Positions 44,770 to 53,558 of a stretch of 64,000 bases of DNA are shown here, piece by piece. Below the pieces are notes generated by a model, which made no database searches, was not told the origin of the DNA, and saw only the letters and a program-made list of their open reading frames with translations. The stretch is from JAAYED01 sp040772225 (lineage in GTDB: Bacteria; Chloroflexota; Anaerolineae; UBA1429): assembly GCA_040772225.1 (NCBI GenBank), contig JAXGYO010000004.1, positions 40,885 to 104,884 of the forward strand. Direction: 5' to 3'. The position numbers were made by a program, and so were the translations under genes. Every line of letters starts with the position of its first letter. The first letter of the stretch is position 1.

Positions 44770-46248
44770 GCAAGGGGCCTGGGCCGCCTGCCCCGGATGC
44801 CGACAGGTGCCGCTGGGTACAGCGGCTGTCGGCGGTCCAGGGCCATTGGGGCGCGGGAACGCGCAATACCCTGCGCCACCCGGCCCGGATGCCGACAGGT
44901 GCCGCTGGGTACAGCGGATATCGGCGATCCACGCGGCTGCCACGCACGCAGCAACGGGGCGCGGGCCGCCCGGCCCGCCAGGATGCGGGCTGTAAGCCCG
45001 CGGTCCAGGCTGTGCCCGGGACTGCTCCGCACCGTTGCGAGTACAGCGTCACCCTCCCCCAGCGCTGGGGGAGGGTTGGGTGGGGGCTTGCCGGCACACG
45101 CCGCGTGTCACGGAAACCGGCTAAAGCCGGCGGTCCACACGGCTGCCACGCACGCTCCGACGGGGCGCGGGAAAGCGCAGTACTCTGCGCCACCCGGCCC
45201 GCCTGGATGCGGGCTGTAAGCCAGGCCGCGGTCCACAGGGCTCCCAAGCACGCTCCGACGGGGCGCGGAAAAGCGCAGTACCCTGCGCCACCGGCCCGCC
45301 AGGATGCGGGCTGTAAGCCCGCGGTCCAGGCTGTGCCCGGGACTGCTCCGCATCGGTGCGAGTACAGCGTCACCCTCCCCCAGCGCTGGGGGAGAGTTGG
45401 GTGGGGGCTTGCCGGCACACGCCGCGTGTCACGAAACCGGCTAAAGCCGGCGGTCCACACGGCTGCCACGCACGCTCCGACGGGGCGCGGAAAGCGCAGT
45501 ACCCTGCGCCACCGGCCCGCCAGGATGCGGGCTGTAAGCCCGCGGTCCAGGCTGTGCCCGGGACTGCTCCGCATCGGTGCGGCGAGCGTCACCCTCCCCC
45601 AGCGCTGGGGGAGGGTTGGGTGGGGGCTTGCCGGCACACGCCGCGTGTCACGGAAACCGGCTAAAGCCGGCGGTCCACACGGCTGCCACGCACGCTCCGA
45701 CGGGGCGCGGGAAAGCGCAGTATTCTGCGCCACCGGCCCGCCAGGATGCGGGCTGTAAGCCCGCGGTCAAGGCTGTGCCCAGGACTGCTCCGACCGGTGC
45801 GCGTACAGCGTCACCCTCCCCCAGCGCTGGGGGAGGGCCTGGGTGGGGGCTTGCCGGCACACGCCGCGTGTCACGGAAACCGGCTAAAGCCGGCGGTCCA
45901 CACGGCTGCCAAGCACGCTCCGACGGGGCGCGGGAAAGCGCAGTACTCTGCGCCACCGGCCGGCCCGGATGCCGACAGGTGCCGCTGGGTACAGCACATG
46001 CCGGCGGTCTGGAGAGCATTTGGGGCGCGGGAAAGCGCAGTACTCTGCGCCACCGGCCCCGGATGCCGACAGGAATGTCGGCGGTCCATGAGTCCCCGGG
46101 CAACGCGCGCCTACACCGGCCAGTGGTGAAGCCCCTCCTCCGCTCCTATGGAAGGACGGTCTCCGACCGTCCTCACCAGCCAGAGACCGTCCCTCCAGTA
46201 AAGCCCTTCCTCCGTTCCTTTTGGAAGGACGGTCTCCGACCGTCCTCG
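44770..46248. repeat. Long-period (about 220-320 bp) array of six hairpin types
   Basis: Four units begin near 44985, 45305, 45530 and 45750. Each contains, in order, GCGGGCTGTAAGCCCGC, a GTGCCCGGGACTGCTCCGC link, the long hairpin CCCTCCCCCAGC-GCTGGGGGAGGG, ACACGCCGCGTGT, CCGGCTAAAGCCGG and GCGCAGTACTCTGCGC. The left end (44.8-44.95 kb) has CCGCTGGGTACAGCGG. The right end holds CCGACAGGAATGTCGG and, at 46150-46247, two copies of GGACGGTCTCCGACCGTCC, the last abutting the sulfatase stop codon where it may act as a terminator. Bases 44545-44640 are phased words such as GGTTGCAGGTTGCAGG. Confidence 0.88.
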
Positions 46249-47847
46249 TCAGACAGAATAAGAGCCCCTGCGCCTCGCCCGCAGCGCCAGCAGTTCCTCC
46301 CAGGGCATCACGCCGCAGCGTTCGGCCCAGCACTCGTAAAGCGCGCTCAGCTCCGCGACTACCTCGGGGTGCGCGCTCGCCAGATCATGCATCTCGGTGC
46401 GGTCGGCCTCGATGTCGTACAGCTCCCAGTCGCGCGGGAACTGGCACACCAGCTTCCAGCGCCCGCGCCGCACCGCCCGATTTCCCTCATGCTCCCAGTA
46501 GAGCACCTCGCGTTCCGTCGGGCGATCGTCGAACGCCGGCGCCAGCGAATATCCCTCCAGCGGCTGTACGGCGTGCCCATCGCGCTCCGCGGGATACGGG
46601 GCGCCCGCGACGTCGAGAAACGTGGCCATCATGTCGGGCAACTGCCCGGGCTGGTGCCTCAACACGCCGCGCGCCTCGATGCCCGCCGGCCAGTGGACTA
46701 TCAGCGGGGTGGCGATGCCGCCCTCATGCACCCAGTGCTTGTAGAGACGGAAGGGGCTGTTGGAGACGTTGGCCCAGGGGACACCATAGCTGGCGTAGGT
46801 GTCCTCGCCGCCCGGCCAGATATCCGGCGCGTTCCCATAGCGCACCGGCCGCCCATCGCCCGTGGTCATGGCGCCGGCCTGGGTGGGCGAATCACAGATA
46901 AAGTGCGCGCTGTCCGCCGTGAGCTCCTCGGCGCAGCCGCCGTTATCCGCCAGAAAGCCGATCAGCGTGTTCTCCAGAGCGCCCGTCTCTTTGAGGGCCG
47001 AGACGATGCGCCCGATGCCCTGGTCCATGCGATCGACCTGCGCGGCATAGACCTCCATGCGCCTTACCTCCCAGGCCTTGTCCGGCTGATCCTCCCAGGG
47101 GAGTACCCGCGGGTCGCGCTCGGTGAGCGGCCAGCCCTCGTCGATGATCCCCTGCATGATCATGCGCTCCCGCCGCTCGGCCCGCAGCACGTCCCATCCG
47201 GCATCGAAACGGCCACGATAGCGGGCGATGTCCTCCTCAAAGGCGTGCAGCGGCCAGTGGGGCGCCGTGTAGGCCACGTACTGGAAAAAGGGCTTACCGG
47301 AGTGATCGCGCGCATGCTCGCGAATCTGCCGCACGGCCTCGTCCGAGATCGCGTCGGTAAAGTAGTAGCCGTCGCCCTCGGGCGCGATGCGGGCGTTGCC
47401 CCGCGTCAGGGTGCGGGGCTGATAATAGCTGGCCGCGCCGGTGAGGATCCCGTAATAATCGTCGAACCCGCGCTGGCGGGGCCAGTTGTGCGCCGGACCA
47501 TCGATAAAGCGCGACACGTGCCACTTGCCCGACATGTAGGTGCGGTAACCGGCGCCCTTGAGCGCCTCAGCGATCGTCACGGTTTCGGGACTCAGGTCGC
47601 CCAGGTAGCCGTCCACGCCGTCGTCATCCATCATGTGGCCCACATCGGCCTGCTGGGGATAGAGTCCCGTCAGCAGCGAGGCGCGTGAAGGACAACAGCG
47701 CGCCGTGGTATAGAACTGGGTGAATCGCACCCCATCCGCGGCAAGCCCGTCGAGGCTGGGCGTCTGAATCTCGCCGCCGTAGCAGCCGAGATCGCTATAG
47801 CCCATGTCGTCGTTCAGAATCAGCAGGATATTCGGTTTCGCTTGCAT
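46249..47847 (-). CDS. Type I sulfatase (arylsulfatase family)
   Basis: A protein of 532 residues. I chose the ATG at 47847 (MQAKPNILLI) with CGGGAGGTGCGCC upstream. The metal-binding start is ILNDDMGYSDLGCYGG (D13, D14). Cys51 in ARCCPSRASLLTGLYP is the residue converted to formylglycine (C-x-P-S-R-x-x-x-L-T-G). Later motifs include GKWHVSRFID, PFFQYVAYTAPHWPLHAFEE, and LIGFLADNGGCAEEL for the Asp-Asn pair. No signal peptide is present, so the enzyme should be cytoplasmic. It needs a formylglycine-generating enzyme or anaerobic maturase, neither seen here. It probably removes sulfate from a small ester or glycan. Confidence 0.93.
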   Translation of the reverse strand: MQAKPNILLILNDDMGYSDLGCYGGEIQTPSLDGLAADGVRFTQFYTTARCCPSRASLLTGLYPQQADVGHMMDDDGVDGYLGDLSPETVTIAEALKGAGYRTYMSGKWHVSRFIDGPAHNWPRQRGFDDYYGILTGAASYYQPRTLTRGNARIAPEGDGYYFTDAISDEAVRQIREHARDHSGKPFFQYVAYTAPHWPLHAFEEDIARYRGRFDAGWDVLRAERRERMIMQGIIDEGWPLTERDPRVLPWEDQPDKAWEVRRMEVYAAQVDRMDQGIGRIVSALKETGALENTLIGFLADNGGCAEELTADSAHFICDSPTQAGAMTTGDGRPVRYGNAPDIWPGGEDTYASYGVPWANVSNSPFRLYKHWVHEGGIATPLIVHWPAGIEARGVLRHQPGQLPDMMATFLDVAGAPYPAERDGHAVQPLEGYSLAPAFDDRPTEREVLYWEHEGNRAVRRGRWKLVCQFPRDWELYDIEADRTEMHDLASAHPEVVAELSALYECWAERCGVMPWEELLALRARRRGSYSV

Positions 47848-48328
47848 GGCGCACCTCCCGGTAGTCGTCACCGCGCTCGGTGTCTGACGCTACGGCGAAT
47901 TGGACAGGGCGTCAAGGCCGCGCCAATGCAGTGGGTGATGGGCTGGTGGGCCGGACAAGGGGCATCTGGAGCCGTCCGCGCAGGGCCTCGGCACGCCCCC
48001 CACCATCTCGCCAACGGTCGACAATGTGGACGTAGACGGAGCAGGCCACAGCCCAGGGCACAAACAGGACGCGACGGTCTACGTTCTGCCCTGTGGATCG
48101 ATGTTGACGCACCTTTGTGCTGGCGGAGCGGGCTGTAAGCCCGCGGTCCAGAAGCGCGCAGTCCAGTAGCCCATGCTCCAGATGCGCGCGGGCCAAAAGC
48201 CAGGTACGCTCCCGATGTGACTTTAGTCATTGCGGTCGGCCGGCGTTCTCACTAAACTGTGATCATGGCCGCTGAACAGGCTGCCGCGCCATCGCGTTGC
48301 GATGCGCCATGACTCAAGCGAGGTGACC
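47848..48328. other. Divergent intergenic region between sulfatase and ferric-reductase-like genes
   Basis: No gene is supported. A GCGGGCTGTAAGCCCGCGGTCC-type element lies near 48128-48149 (hairpin core 17 bp). Each flanking gene has its own ribosome site at the border, so both promoters must lie here, but I see no strong -35/-10 pair. Confidence 0.4.
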
Positions 48329-49654
48329 ATGAAACCGAGTGAGAAGCGACTGGGCGTCCTCTGGATCCTGCTGTACATCCTTTTTGCCGTCGCGCCGCTG
48401 CTGCTGATGCTGACCGGCGAGCGCCCCATGGGCCGCGAGTTCATCCGCGAGCTCTCGGTGGCCTTTGGCTTTGTGGGGATTGGGCTGATGGCGCTGCACT
48501 TTGTGCTCACCGCCCGCATCACGGCGGTCAAGGCACCCTATGGCAGCGACGTGGTGTACCACTTTCACCACAAGATCTCGTTCATCACCCTGTTCCTCTG
48601 GCTGGCGCACCCCATCATCCTGTTTCTCAAGTACGACTGGGCCATCGGCCTGCTGAACGTCTTTACCGCCCCCTGGCGCGCCCGCTGGGGCGTGCTCTCG
48701 GTGGTCGCCATGCTGGGGCTGATGGTCTGGGCGCTGATCCGCAAGCGGCTGCGGCTCGAGTATGTGCGCTGGCGCATCTGGCACGGCGTGCTGGCCTCAC
48801 TGGCGATGCTGGCCGTGATGGTGCACGCCTACATGGTGGGGCAGTATATCGGGACGCCGCTCAAGCAGGGGCTCTGGATGGGCTATGGCGCTTTGTGCCT
48901 CTTCCTGGTGGCATATCTCCGCGTGTGGAAGCCCCTCCAAATGCTGCGACGCCCCTACCAGGTAGTCGCCGTCAAGCCCGATCACGGTGCACTGTACTCG
49001 CTGGTGCTCGAGCCCGTCGGCCACGCCGGCCTGCGCTTTCAGCCGGGGCAGTTCGCCTGGCTCACTGCCCGGCACTCGCCCTTTGCCGCGCACGAGCACC
49101 CCTTTTCCTTCTCGTCCAGCAGCGAGCAGACCGGCACGCTCGAGTTCGCCATCAAAGAGCTGGGCGATTTCACGGGCACGATCAAAGACCTGCCCCTGGG
49201 CCAGCATGTGTATGTCGACGGCCCCTATGGCGCTTTCAGCCCCGACCGGCACGCCGACGTGGATCAGTATGTCCTGATCGCTGGCGGCTCGGGGATCGGC
49301 CCCATGATGTCGATCCTGCGCACCATGGCCGACCGGGGCGACAAACGACCTGTGACGCTGCTGTATGGCAGCCGCACCTGGGACGACGCGCACTTTCGCG
49401 AGGAACTGGAGACGCTCACGGAGCGGCTGGATCTGACGGTCGTGCACACCCTGGAACAGCCTCCGGAGGGCTGGGAGGGCGAGACCGGCTTTGTGACGAG
49501 GGAGATGCTTTCGCGCTATCTGCCCCCGAAGGACGTCCGCTACCGTGTGCTGATCTGCGGGCCGCTGGGGATGCTCAACGCCGTGGAAAAGGCGCTCGAG
49601 TCGCTCGGTGTGCCCGAGTCAGTCATCGACCTCGAACGATTCGACCTGGCATAG
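48329..49654 (+). CDS. Ferric reductase-like flavocytochrome (FRD membrane domain plus FAD/NAD(P)H module)
   Basis: A protein of 441 residues. I chose the ATG at 48329 (MKPSEKRLGV), with AGCGAGGTGACC upstream. Six helices lie at about 9-205. Two pairs of His on facing helices can bind two hemes: H81 and H94 (YHFHHKISFITLFLWLAHP), H152 and H166 (WHGVLASLAMLAVMVHAYMV). The FAD site is FQPGQFAWLTARHSP followed by EHPFSFSSSSE; the NAD(P)H site is VLIAGGSGIGPMMSIL and the C-terminal LICGPLGMLNAVEKAL. It moves electrons from cytosolic NAD(P)H across the membrane to iron, oxygen or another acceptor. A 32-residue membrane peptide gene follows 15 bp later. Confidence 0.9.
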   Translation: MKPSEKRLGVLWILLYILFAVAPLLLMLTGERPMGREFIRELSVAFGFVGIGLMALHFVLTARITAVKAPYGSDVVYHFHHKISFITLFLWLAHPIILFLKYDWAIGLLNVFTAPWRARWGVLSVVAMLGLMVWALIRKRLRLEYVRWRIWHGVLASLAMLAVMVHAYMVGQYIGTPLKQGLWMGYGALCLFLVAYLRVWKPLQMLRRPYQVVAVKPDHGALYSLVLEPVGHAGLRFQPGQFAWLTARHSPFAAHEHPFSFSSSSEQTGTLEFAIKELGDFTGTIKDLPLGQHVYVDGPYGAFSPDRHADVDQYVLIAGGSGIGPMMSILRTMADRGDKRPVTLLYGSRTWDDAHFREELETLTERLDLTVVHTLEQPPEGWEGETGFVTREMLSRYLPPKDVRYRVLICGPLGMLNAVEKALESLGVPESVIDLERFDLA

Positions 49655-49669
49655 CGGGAGGAGGATACT

Positions 49670-49768
49670 ATGAGACACCGCATCGCGAACTGGCTGGCGG
49701 TCGCTGTATCGGCCATCGTCCTCATCGCCGCGGCGGTGGTGGCGTACCTGCAGAGCCAGGCGGGCTGA
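49670..49768 (+). CDS. 32-residue single-helix membrane protein
   Basis: ATG at 49670 behind the strong site GGGAGGAGGATACT, only 15 bp after the ferric-reductase-like gene. The peptide has a basic start (MRHRIANW), one helix (LAVAVSAIVLIAAAVVAYLQ) and ends SQAG. Strong ribosome site, operon position and membrane character support a real small subunit, perhaps stabilising the flavocytochrome. A hairpin GGGGCACAC...GTGTGCCCC at about 49808-49833 follows and may end the transcript. Confidence 0.65.
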   Translation: MRHRIANWLAVAVSAIVLIAAAVVAYLQSQAG

Positions 49769-49921
49769 GAGCATCCCCGGGCTGAATCACGCGCCGGCAG
49801 CGATTCGGGGGCACACACGGAGGTGTGCCCCTACCATCTGCGCGCCATCGCGGAGTACAAGGCGCTGGGGACAGCGCACGCGCGCCGTGCGGGCACCTCG
49901 CTGTAGTCTGTAGCCCCTCCC

Positions 49922-50830
49922 CTATCCCCCCAGCAGGTGCTGCATGATGAGCAGGTCCAGCTCTTTATAGTCCCCCGCGGCGCGCAGGGCCTCGACCTGG
50001 ACCACGTCGAGCGAGCGAACCAACTCCAGCAGTCGCAAAAAGATCGTCTTGCTGTTGCTCAGGTGCTTGGTCGACAGCTCCTTGGGCTGCGTCCGGAGCG
50101 CCTTGACGTCCAGCCCCACAAACTCGCCGTTGCGCCCATAGTCGTGCCGCTCCAGCACCCATACCTGGTTAAAGGCCCTCCGCAGATCCACCGCGCCAAA
50201 GGCCTTGTCCTCATCGAACTTGAGCCCGTTCTGGTCGTTGAGGTGCACCGACCAGAGCTTGTTCTGGTAGAGCGCATAGGCCATGTCGTCCGAGGGATCG
50301 AGCCCGGCCAGGATAGAGTGCGCGGACTCGATGAGCGCACCCACCCGGGCGGGGTCGATGGTCAGCTGAGCGAGTCCCAGCCAGTGCCCCACCGTGGACA
50401 CATAGGACTGATCCATGGGCTCGTTGGGCTTTATCTCACCCATGATGCGGATCTCGGGGCCGTACTCGAGCATCATGTTGAGCCATTCGACGATGCGGCC
50501 CACCGAGGCCACAGGGTCCTTGGCCTCGCGCAGGTAGGTGCCCTCGCGGGCCGGCCAGAGCACGATATAGTGGGTGCCCAGCAGCCGGGCGATGTCGATG
50601 GCACGTTTCGACCGGTCGGCGGCGTGGCGACGGGCCTCGGGCGAGTTGGCCGTGATCGATCCGTCCTTCCCCAGGGGGTGCCTCCCAGAGCCGCGGCGCC
50701 ACAAACTCGGCCACCAGACCGTTGTCGTCGAGCAGACGCCGCATGGCGCGGGCCTCGTCCTCCTGCTTGTACCAGGGATCATCCGTGTGGCGCACCACAT
50801 CATCGTCATGGAGTTGAACGCCCCAAGCCC
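49922..50830 (-). pseudogene. Xylose isomerase-like TIM-barrel protein, frameshifted and N-terminally incomplete
   Basis: From about 50680 down to the stop at 49922 one frame is intact: HYIVLWPAREGTYLREAKDP, IRIMGEIKPNEPMDQSYVST, RVGALIESAHSILAGLDPSD, LWSVHLNDQNGLKFDEDKAF. The metal ligands of the xylose-isomerase-like fold (Glu in GEIKPNEP, His in ESAHS, Asp/His in HLND) are present. The upstream part (RHTDDPWYKQEDEARAMRRL, DDNGLVAEFVAPRLWE) is in another frame, and before that the frame shifts again. About 60 N-terminal residues and a start are missing. Intact relatives isomerise or epimerise sugars. Confidence 0.72.
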
Positions 50831-50839
50831 AATCTCCAG

Positions 50840-51520
50840 TAGAACACGATCGGTGACATCGATCGAGACGCTGCTGAAAGTCATTGCCGCGGCGATGCTG
50901 GGCATCGCCATCTTTGCCGTGGGAGCCATGGTGTCAGCCTATGCCTCGGCGAGCAGCACAGCCACACCGCGCTCGTTACCGCGGGTCATCGCCGATGACG
51001 TGTCGCAGAACGCTCTCTCGGCCTTTCTTGGCGCATTCATACAGCATCGTCGCCCTCATTGCCCTGCAGAACGGCTATTATGCCGAGGCGGGGCACCTGT
51101 TCTTGCTGGTGTTGACACTGGCCGTTCTGGCCTTTGTGATCGCCAACTTTTATCTGGATCGATCGCATCGCGCGGCTGGGGCGACTCGGCAGTACAGTCG
51201 ACACGGTGGAACAGGCCCCAACCGCGGCCTTGCGCCGGCGCAGAGAGCGGCCGCGGTTGGGGGGCTCACTGGCGCGCGGAGAGCCACACGGGCTGCCCGT
51301 GTATCCCGATGAGATCGGCTACGTGAAGCGCATCGACATGGGCCGGTTGCAGTTATTGGCCGAGCGACCCAAGCGACACATCACTGTCGCCTCGCTGCCG
51401 GGCACCTTTGCCACCCCGGACAGGCCTCTGGCCCACATTGGCGATCTCTATGACGACGGCGACGACGAGGTCGATACGTCCGCCGCAAAGAGCGCTTTTC
51501 TCCTCGGGCAGGAGCGCGAC
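50840..51520 (+). pseudogene. DUF2254 membrane protein, decayed
   Basis: Segments in three frames read in order as a DUF2254 protein: a helix (AAAMLGIAIFAVGAMVSAYA), ATPRSLPRVIADDVSQNALS with FLGAFI, then YSIVALIALQNGYYAEAGHL and FLLVLTLAVLAFVIANFYLD, and later GLPVYPDEIGYVKRIDMGRL with QLLAERPKRHITVASLPGTF. The GYV-x-x-ID motif and the helix pattern are those of DUF2254 (normally over 400 residues). The N-terminus and the C-terminal third are lost, and frameshifts occur near 51040 and 51170. Confidence 0.6.
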
Positions 51521-51527
51521 TTCTCCG

Positions 51528-51601
51528 GACGGACGGTCTCTGGAGGACAGTCGGAGACTGTCCTTCCAGCCTTGCCGGACGGACGGTCTCTGACCGTCCG
51601 A
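51528..51601. repeat. Hairpin element lodged between two gene remnants
   Basis: GGACGGTCTCTGGAGGACAG ... TCGGAGACTGTCC, then GGACGGTCTCTGACCGTCC. The last is the same kind of element as GGACGGTCTCCGACCGTCC found at 46.2 kb. It sits exactly between the DUF2254 remnant and the M23 remnant. Confidence 0.7.
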
Positions 51602-51899
51602 AGCAACTGCGGCACACGGTGCCTGGCCTGGGCCAATTCCTGACGATCTATATGCACCTGCAGGAGGATGCGCACTTTCAGGCCATGCGCATGCGCGTGG
51701 GGACGCCGTGCAGCACGGGGAGCGCATCGGCACGATGGGCAGTACCGGCAAGAGCACAGGCACCCATCTGCATTTCGAGCTCCGGTTCGATGCCGACGGG
51801 GACGGCGCCCTTAGCCGGGATGAGCGCGTGGACCCCTTTGGGTACATCCCGCTGGAGGGCCTCGACCCCGGGGCCGCCGATGCCCCCTGGATGGAGTGA
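51602..51899 (+). pseudogene. C-terminal fragment of an M23-family peptidase
   Basis: Begins directly after the hairpin element with QLRHTVPGLGQFLTIYMHLQ, continues (after an indel near 51705) as HGERIGTMGSTGKSTGTHLH and FELRFDADGDGALSRDERVD, and stops at TGA 51897. Q-x-x-x-Y-x-H-L and G-x-T-G-x-S-T-G-x-H-L-H-F-E are the M23 endopeptidase signatures, the latter with the catalytic and zinc-binding His residues. The N-terminal zinc ligands and any export signal are missing. Confidence 0.7.
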
Positions 51900-52231
51900 C
51901 CGGGCGCGCCGTGCGGCACCGCGGTATCCCCAGCCGGTACCTCTGGCGCCAGCCGCTGGGGGTCACAGCCATCGTCCTCGCCGTCGATCACCAGGGTGGG
52001 CGCGGTGATCTCGGACAGGCGGTCTCGAAAGGCGTGGGCGTCCTCGGCGTACACGGTGACGATCAGATCGCTGGGATCAGAAGGCGCAGAGAGCGCCATC
52101 CCGCGCGACACGCACCACATGGTGATGCGGCCCCCCAGGTTGTCAGCCAGCAACCGCAACGTTCGCCCCCCTGCGCGACACGCATCGCGCGCCAGAGGCC
52201 GGCCCACCGCCCCAACCGGCACTGCGCACAA
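51892..52231 (-). pseudogene. C-terminal fragment of an alpha/beta hydrolase
   Basis: On the minus strand one frame reads VTVYAEDAHAFRDRLSEITA followed by PTLVIDGEDDGCDPQRLAPE and HGAPGH. The I-x-x-P-T-L-V-I-x-G-x-D-D strand-loop with the catalytic Asp and the final G-H are typical of the last third of an alpha/beta hydrolase. No start, nucleophile elbow or upstream half is present. It overlaps the stop of the M23 remnant tail to tail. Confidence 0.5.
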
Positions 52232-52242
52232 ACCAGCATATG

Positions 52243-52292
52243 ATATACTCAGTATATTATATACTCACGCCATCCGTGCAGTGTATATACTC
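52243..52292. promoter_or_regulatory. AT-rich palindrome and three TATACTC words
   Basis: ATATACTCAGTATAT at 52243-52257 is a perfect palindrome around one C. TATACTC occurs at 52244-52250, 52260-52266 and 52286-52292. In DNA this GC-rich it stands out as an operator or a cluster of -10-like boxes, although no intact gene starts next to it now. Confidence 0.4.
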
Positions 52293-52399
52293 TCCGCCCG
52301 AATACGAGCCGGCGCAACGGCGCGCACGCTGTCATCGCCAGCAGCGGCAGGGGCGGCTGCCGGACCGGCAGGCAAGCAGATACATGCGCCGCCTCCCCC

Positions 52400-53155
52400 C
52401 TACTCCCGCTCTGTGATCAGCCACACGCCATCGATGAGCTCCACCAGATAGGTCGTGGTGTAGGCATCGCCGCGGGTCTCGCTCTCCAGCGTGCCGTCGC
52501 AGGTCAGCAGCCGGGTCTCCACCTTGGCCACCTCGATGCGGGCCCAGACATCATCGCGGGTCTCGAGGATGCGCACCGTCAGCGGCTCATCCAGCGTGAT
52601 CTCCCAGGAGCAGCCCTGATCCTTCCACTGGTTCACGAGATCGATCTGGCGCTGCAGCGCGTCCCCCGCCAGCGCCTCACCGAGCTGGCTGATATCGCCG
52701 GTAGCCTGGCTGTAGGCCTTGGCCTCCTGGAAACGATTGGCAGCATCCAGCAGCGCGGTCTCGAGGTCCACTGTGGCTGTCGGCTCAGGAGGTACGGCCT
52801 CGGTGGGCTCGCTGGTGGGCGCAAGCGTGATGGTTGGCGCCAGCGCCGCCGTATTTGTGGGGGCCGGGGCGATCACCGGCGCACCGGGAAGCGTCCCGGC
52901 GGTAGGCTGCTGCACGACAACCGGCACCGTGGGAATCTCTTTACCCTCCCTCAATCCCGGCAACACCTGCGTCACCACCAGCACCACGGCGACGACCGCG
53001 ACGATGCCCAGCAACACCCAGAGCCAGCCCCGCTTGTCGCGAAACTCCTCCCAAAAGGTCGGTTTGGTGAGGGCCGCACCGCAGGCCGGGCAGAAACGCG
53101 CCTCGGGGTCGGGCAAATCGGCGCCGCATTGCCAGCAGGACACGGACCGGTTCAT
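52400..53155 (-). CDS. Zinc-ribbon membrane protein with ARC6-IMS-like C-terminal domain
   Basis: A protein of 251 residues. I chose the ATG at 53155 (MNRSVSCWQC), behind GGAGGTGGCG. A zinc ribbon (C7-x2-C10, FCPAC at about 21-25) is followed by one helix (about 42-63, WLWVLLGIVAVVAVVLVVTQ), then a Pro/Thr/Ala-rich spacer of about 70 residues. The C-terminal ~110 residues (LLDAANRFQEAKAYSQATGD ... TYLVELIDGVWLITERE) resemble the IMS domain of ARC6-like proteins. The ribbon should be in the cytosol and the C-domain outside. No partner genes nearby hint at the role. Confidence 0.8.
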   Translation of the reverse strand: MNRSVSCWQCGADLPDPEARFCPACGAALTKPTFWEEFRDKRGWLWVLLGIVAVVAVVLVVTQVLPGLREGKEIPTVPVVVQQPTAGTLPGAPVIAPAPTNTAALAPTITLAPTSEPTEAVPPEPTATVDLETALLDAANRFQEAKAYSQATGDISQLGEALAGDALQRQIDLVNQWKDQGCSWEITLDEPLTVRILETRDDVWARIEVAKVETRLLTCDGTLESETRGDAYTTTYLVELIDGVWLITERE

Positions 53156-53309
53156 CGCCACCTCCGCCTCGGGGATCATCGCGTGCACAGGGTCTGACCA
53201 CCCCTATCGTAGCCGAGCGCAGGTGCGATGGCAAGGGCTGTACATGCATTCCGCAGGCGGCATTGGCCACCGGGAGGGGCGGCAGCCGCCCCGGCAGCCT
53301 TCTAGAAGA

Positions 53310-53445
53310 GATAGATATCTATCCAGATCTAGATCAGGAACGATCTTGTTTCTGGACCGGATCTGTTCAGACGACCACCCGCCGGCCCGGTCTGGGCCCA
53401 GCGGGCGATCCCAGGGCCGCGGACGGATATTTCACTGCAGTGAAA
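53310..53445. promoter_or_regulatory. Three perfect palindromes upstream of the phage-like module
   Basis: GATAGATATCTATC at 53310-53323, GATCTAGATC at 53326-53335 and TTTCACTGCAGTGAAA at 53430-53445. They lie within the 400 bp before the portal gene and have the look of repressor operators. No repressor gene is present in the window. Confidence 0.45.
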
Positions 53446-53558
53446 AAACGCGCGAGATTCTCCATTCTCGTGGCTCATACCCTGTGAAGGGTTCATTCAC
53501 TTCTTGGCGGCCAAGCGCCCGTACGGCCGCATAACACCAGAGGGGGAGCGCAAGAACG

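Noticed and set aside
44770..46248. Long open frames on both strands (up to about 390 codons)
   Set aside because: They only read through the 220-320 bp repeat units and run on into the antisense of neighbouring genes.
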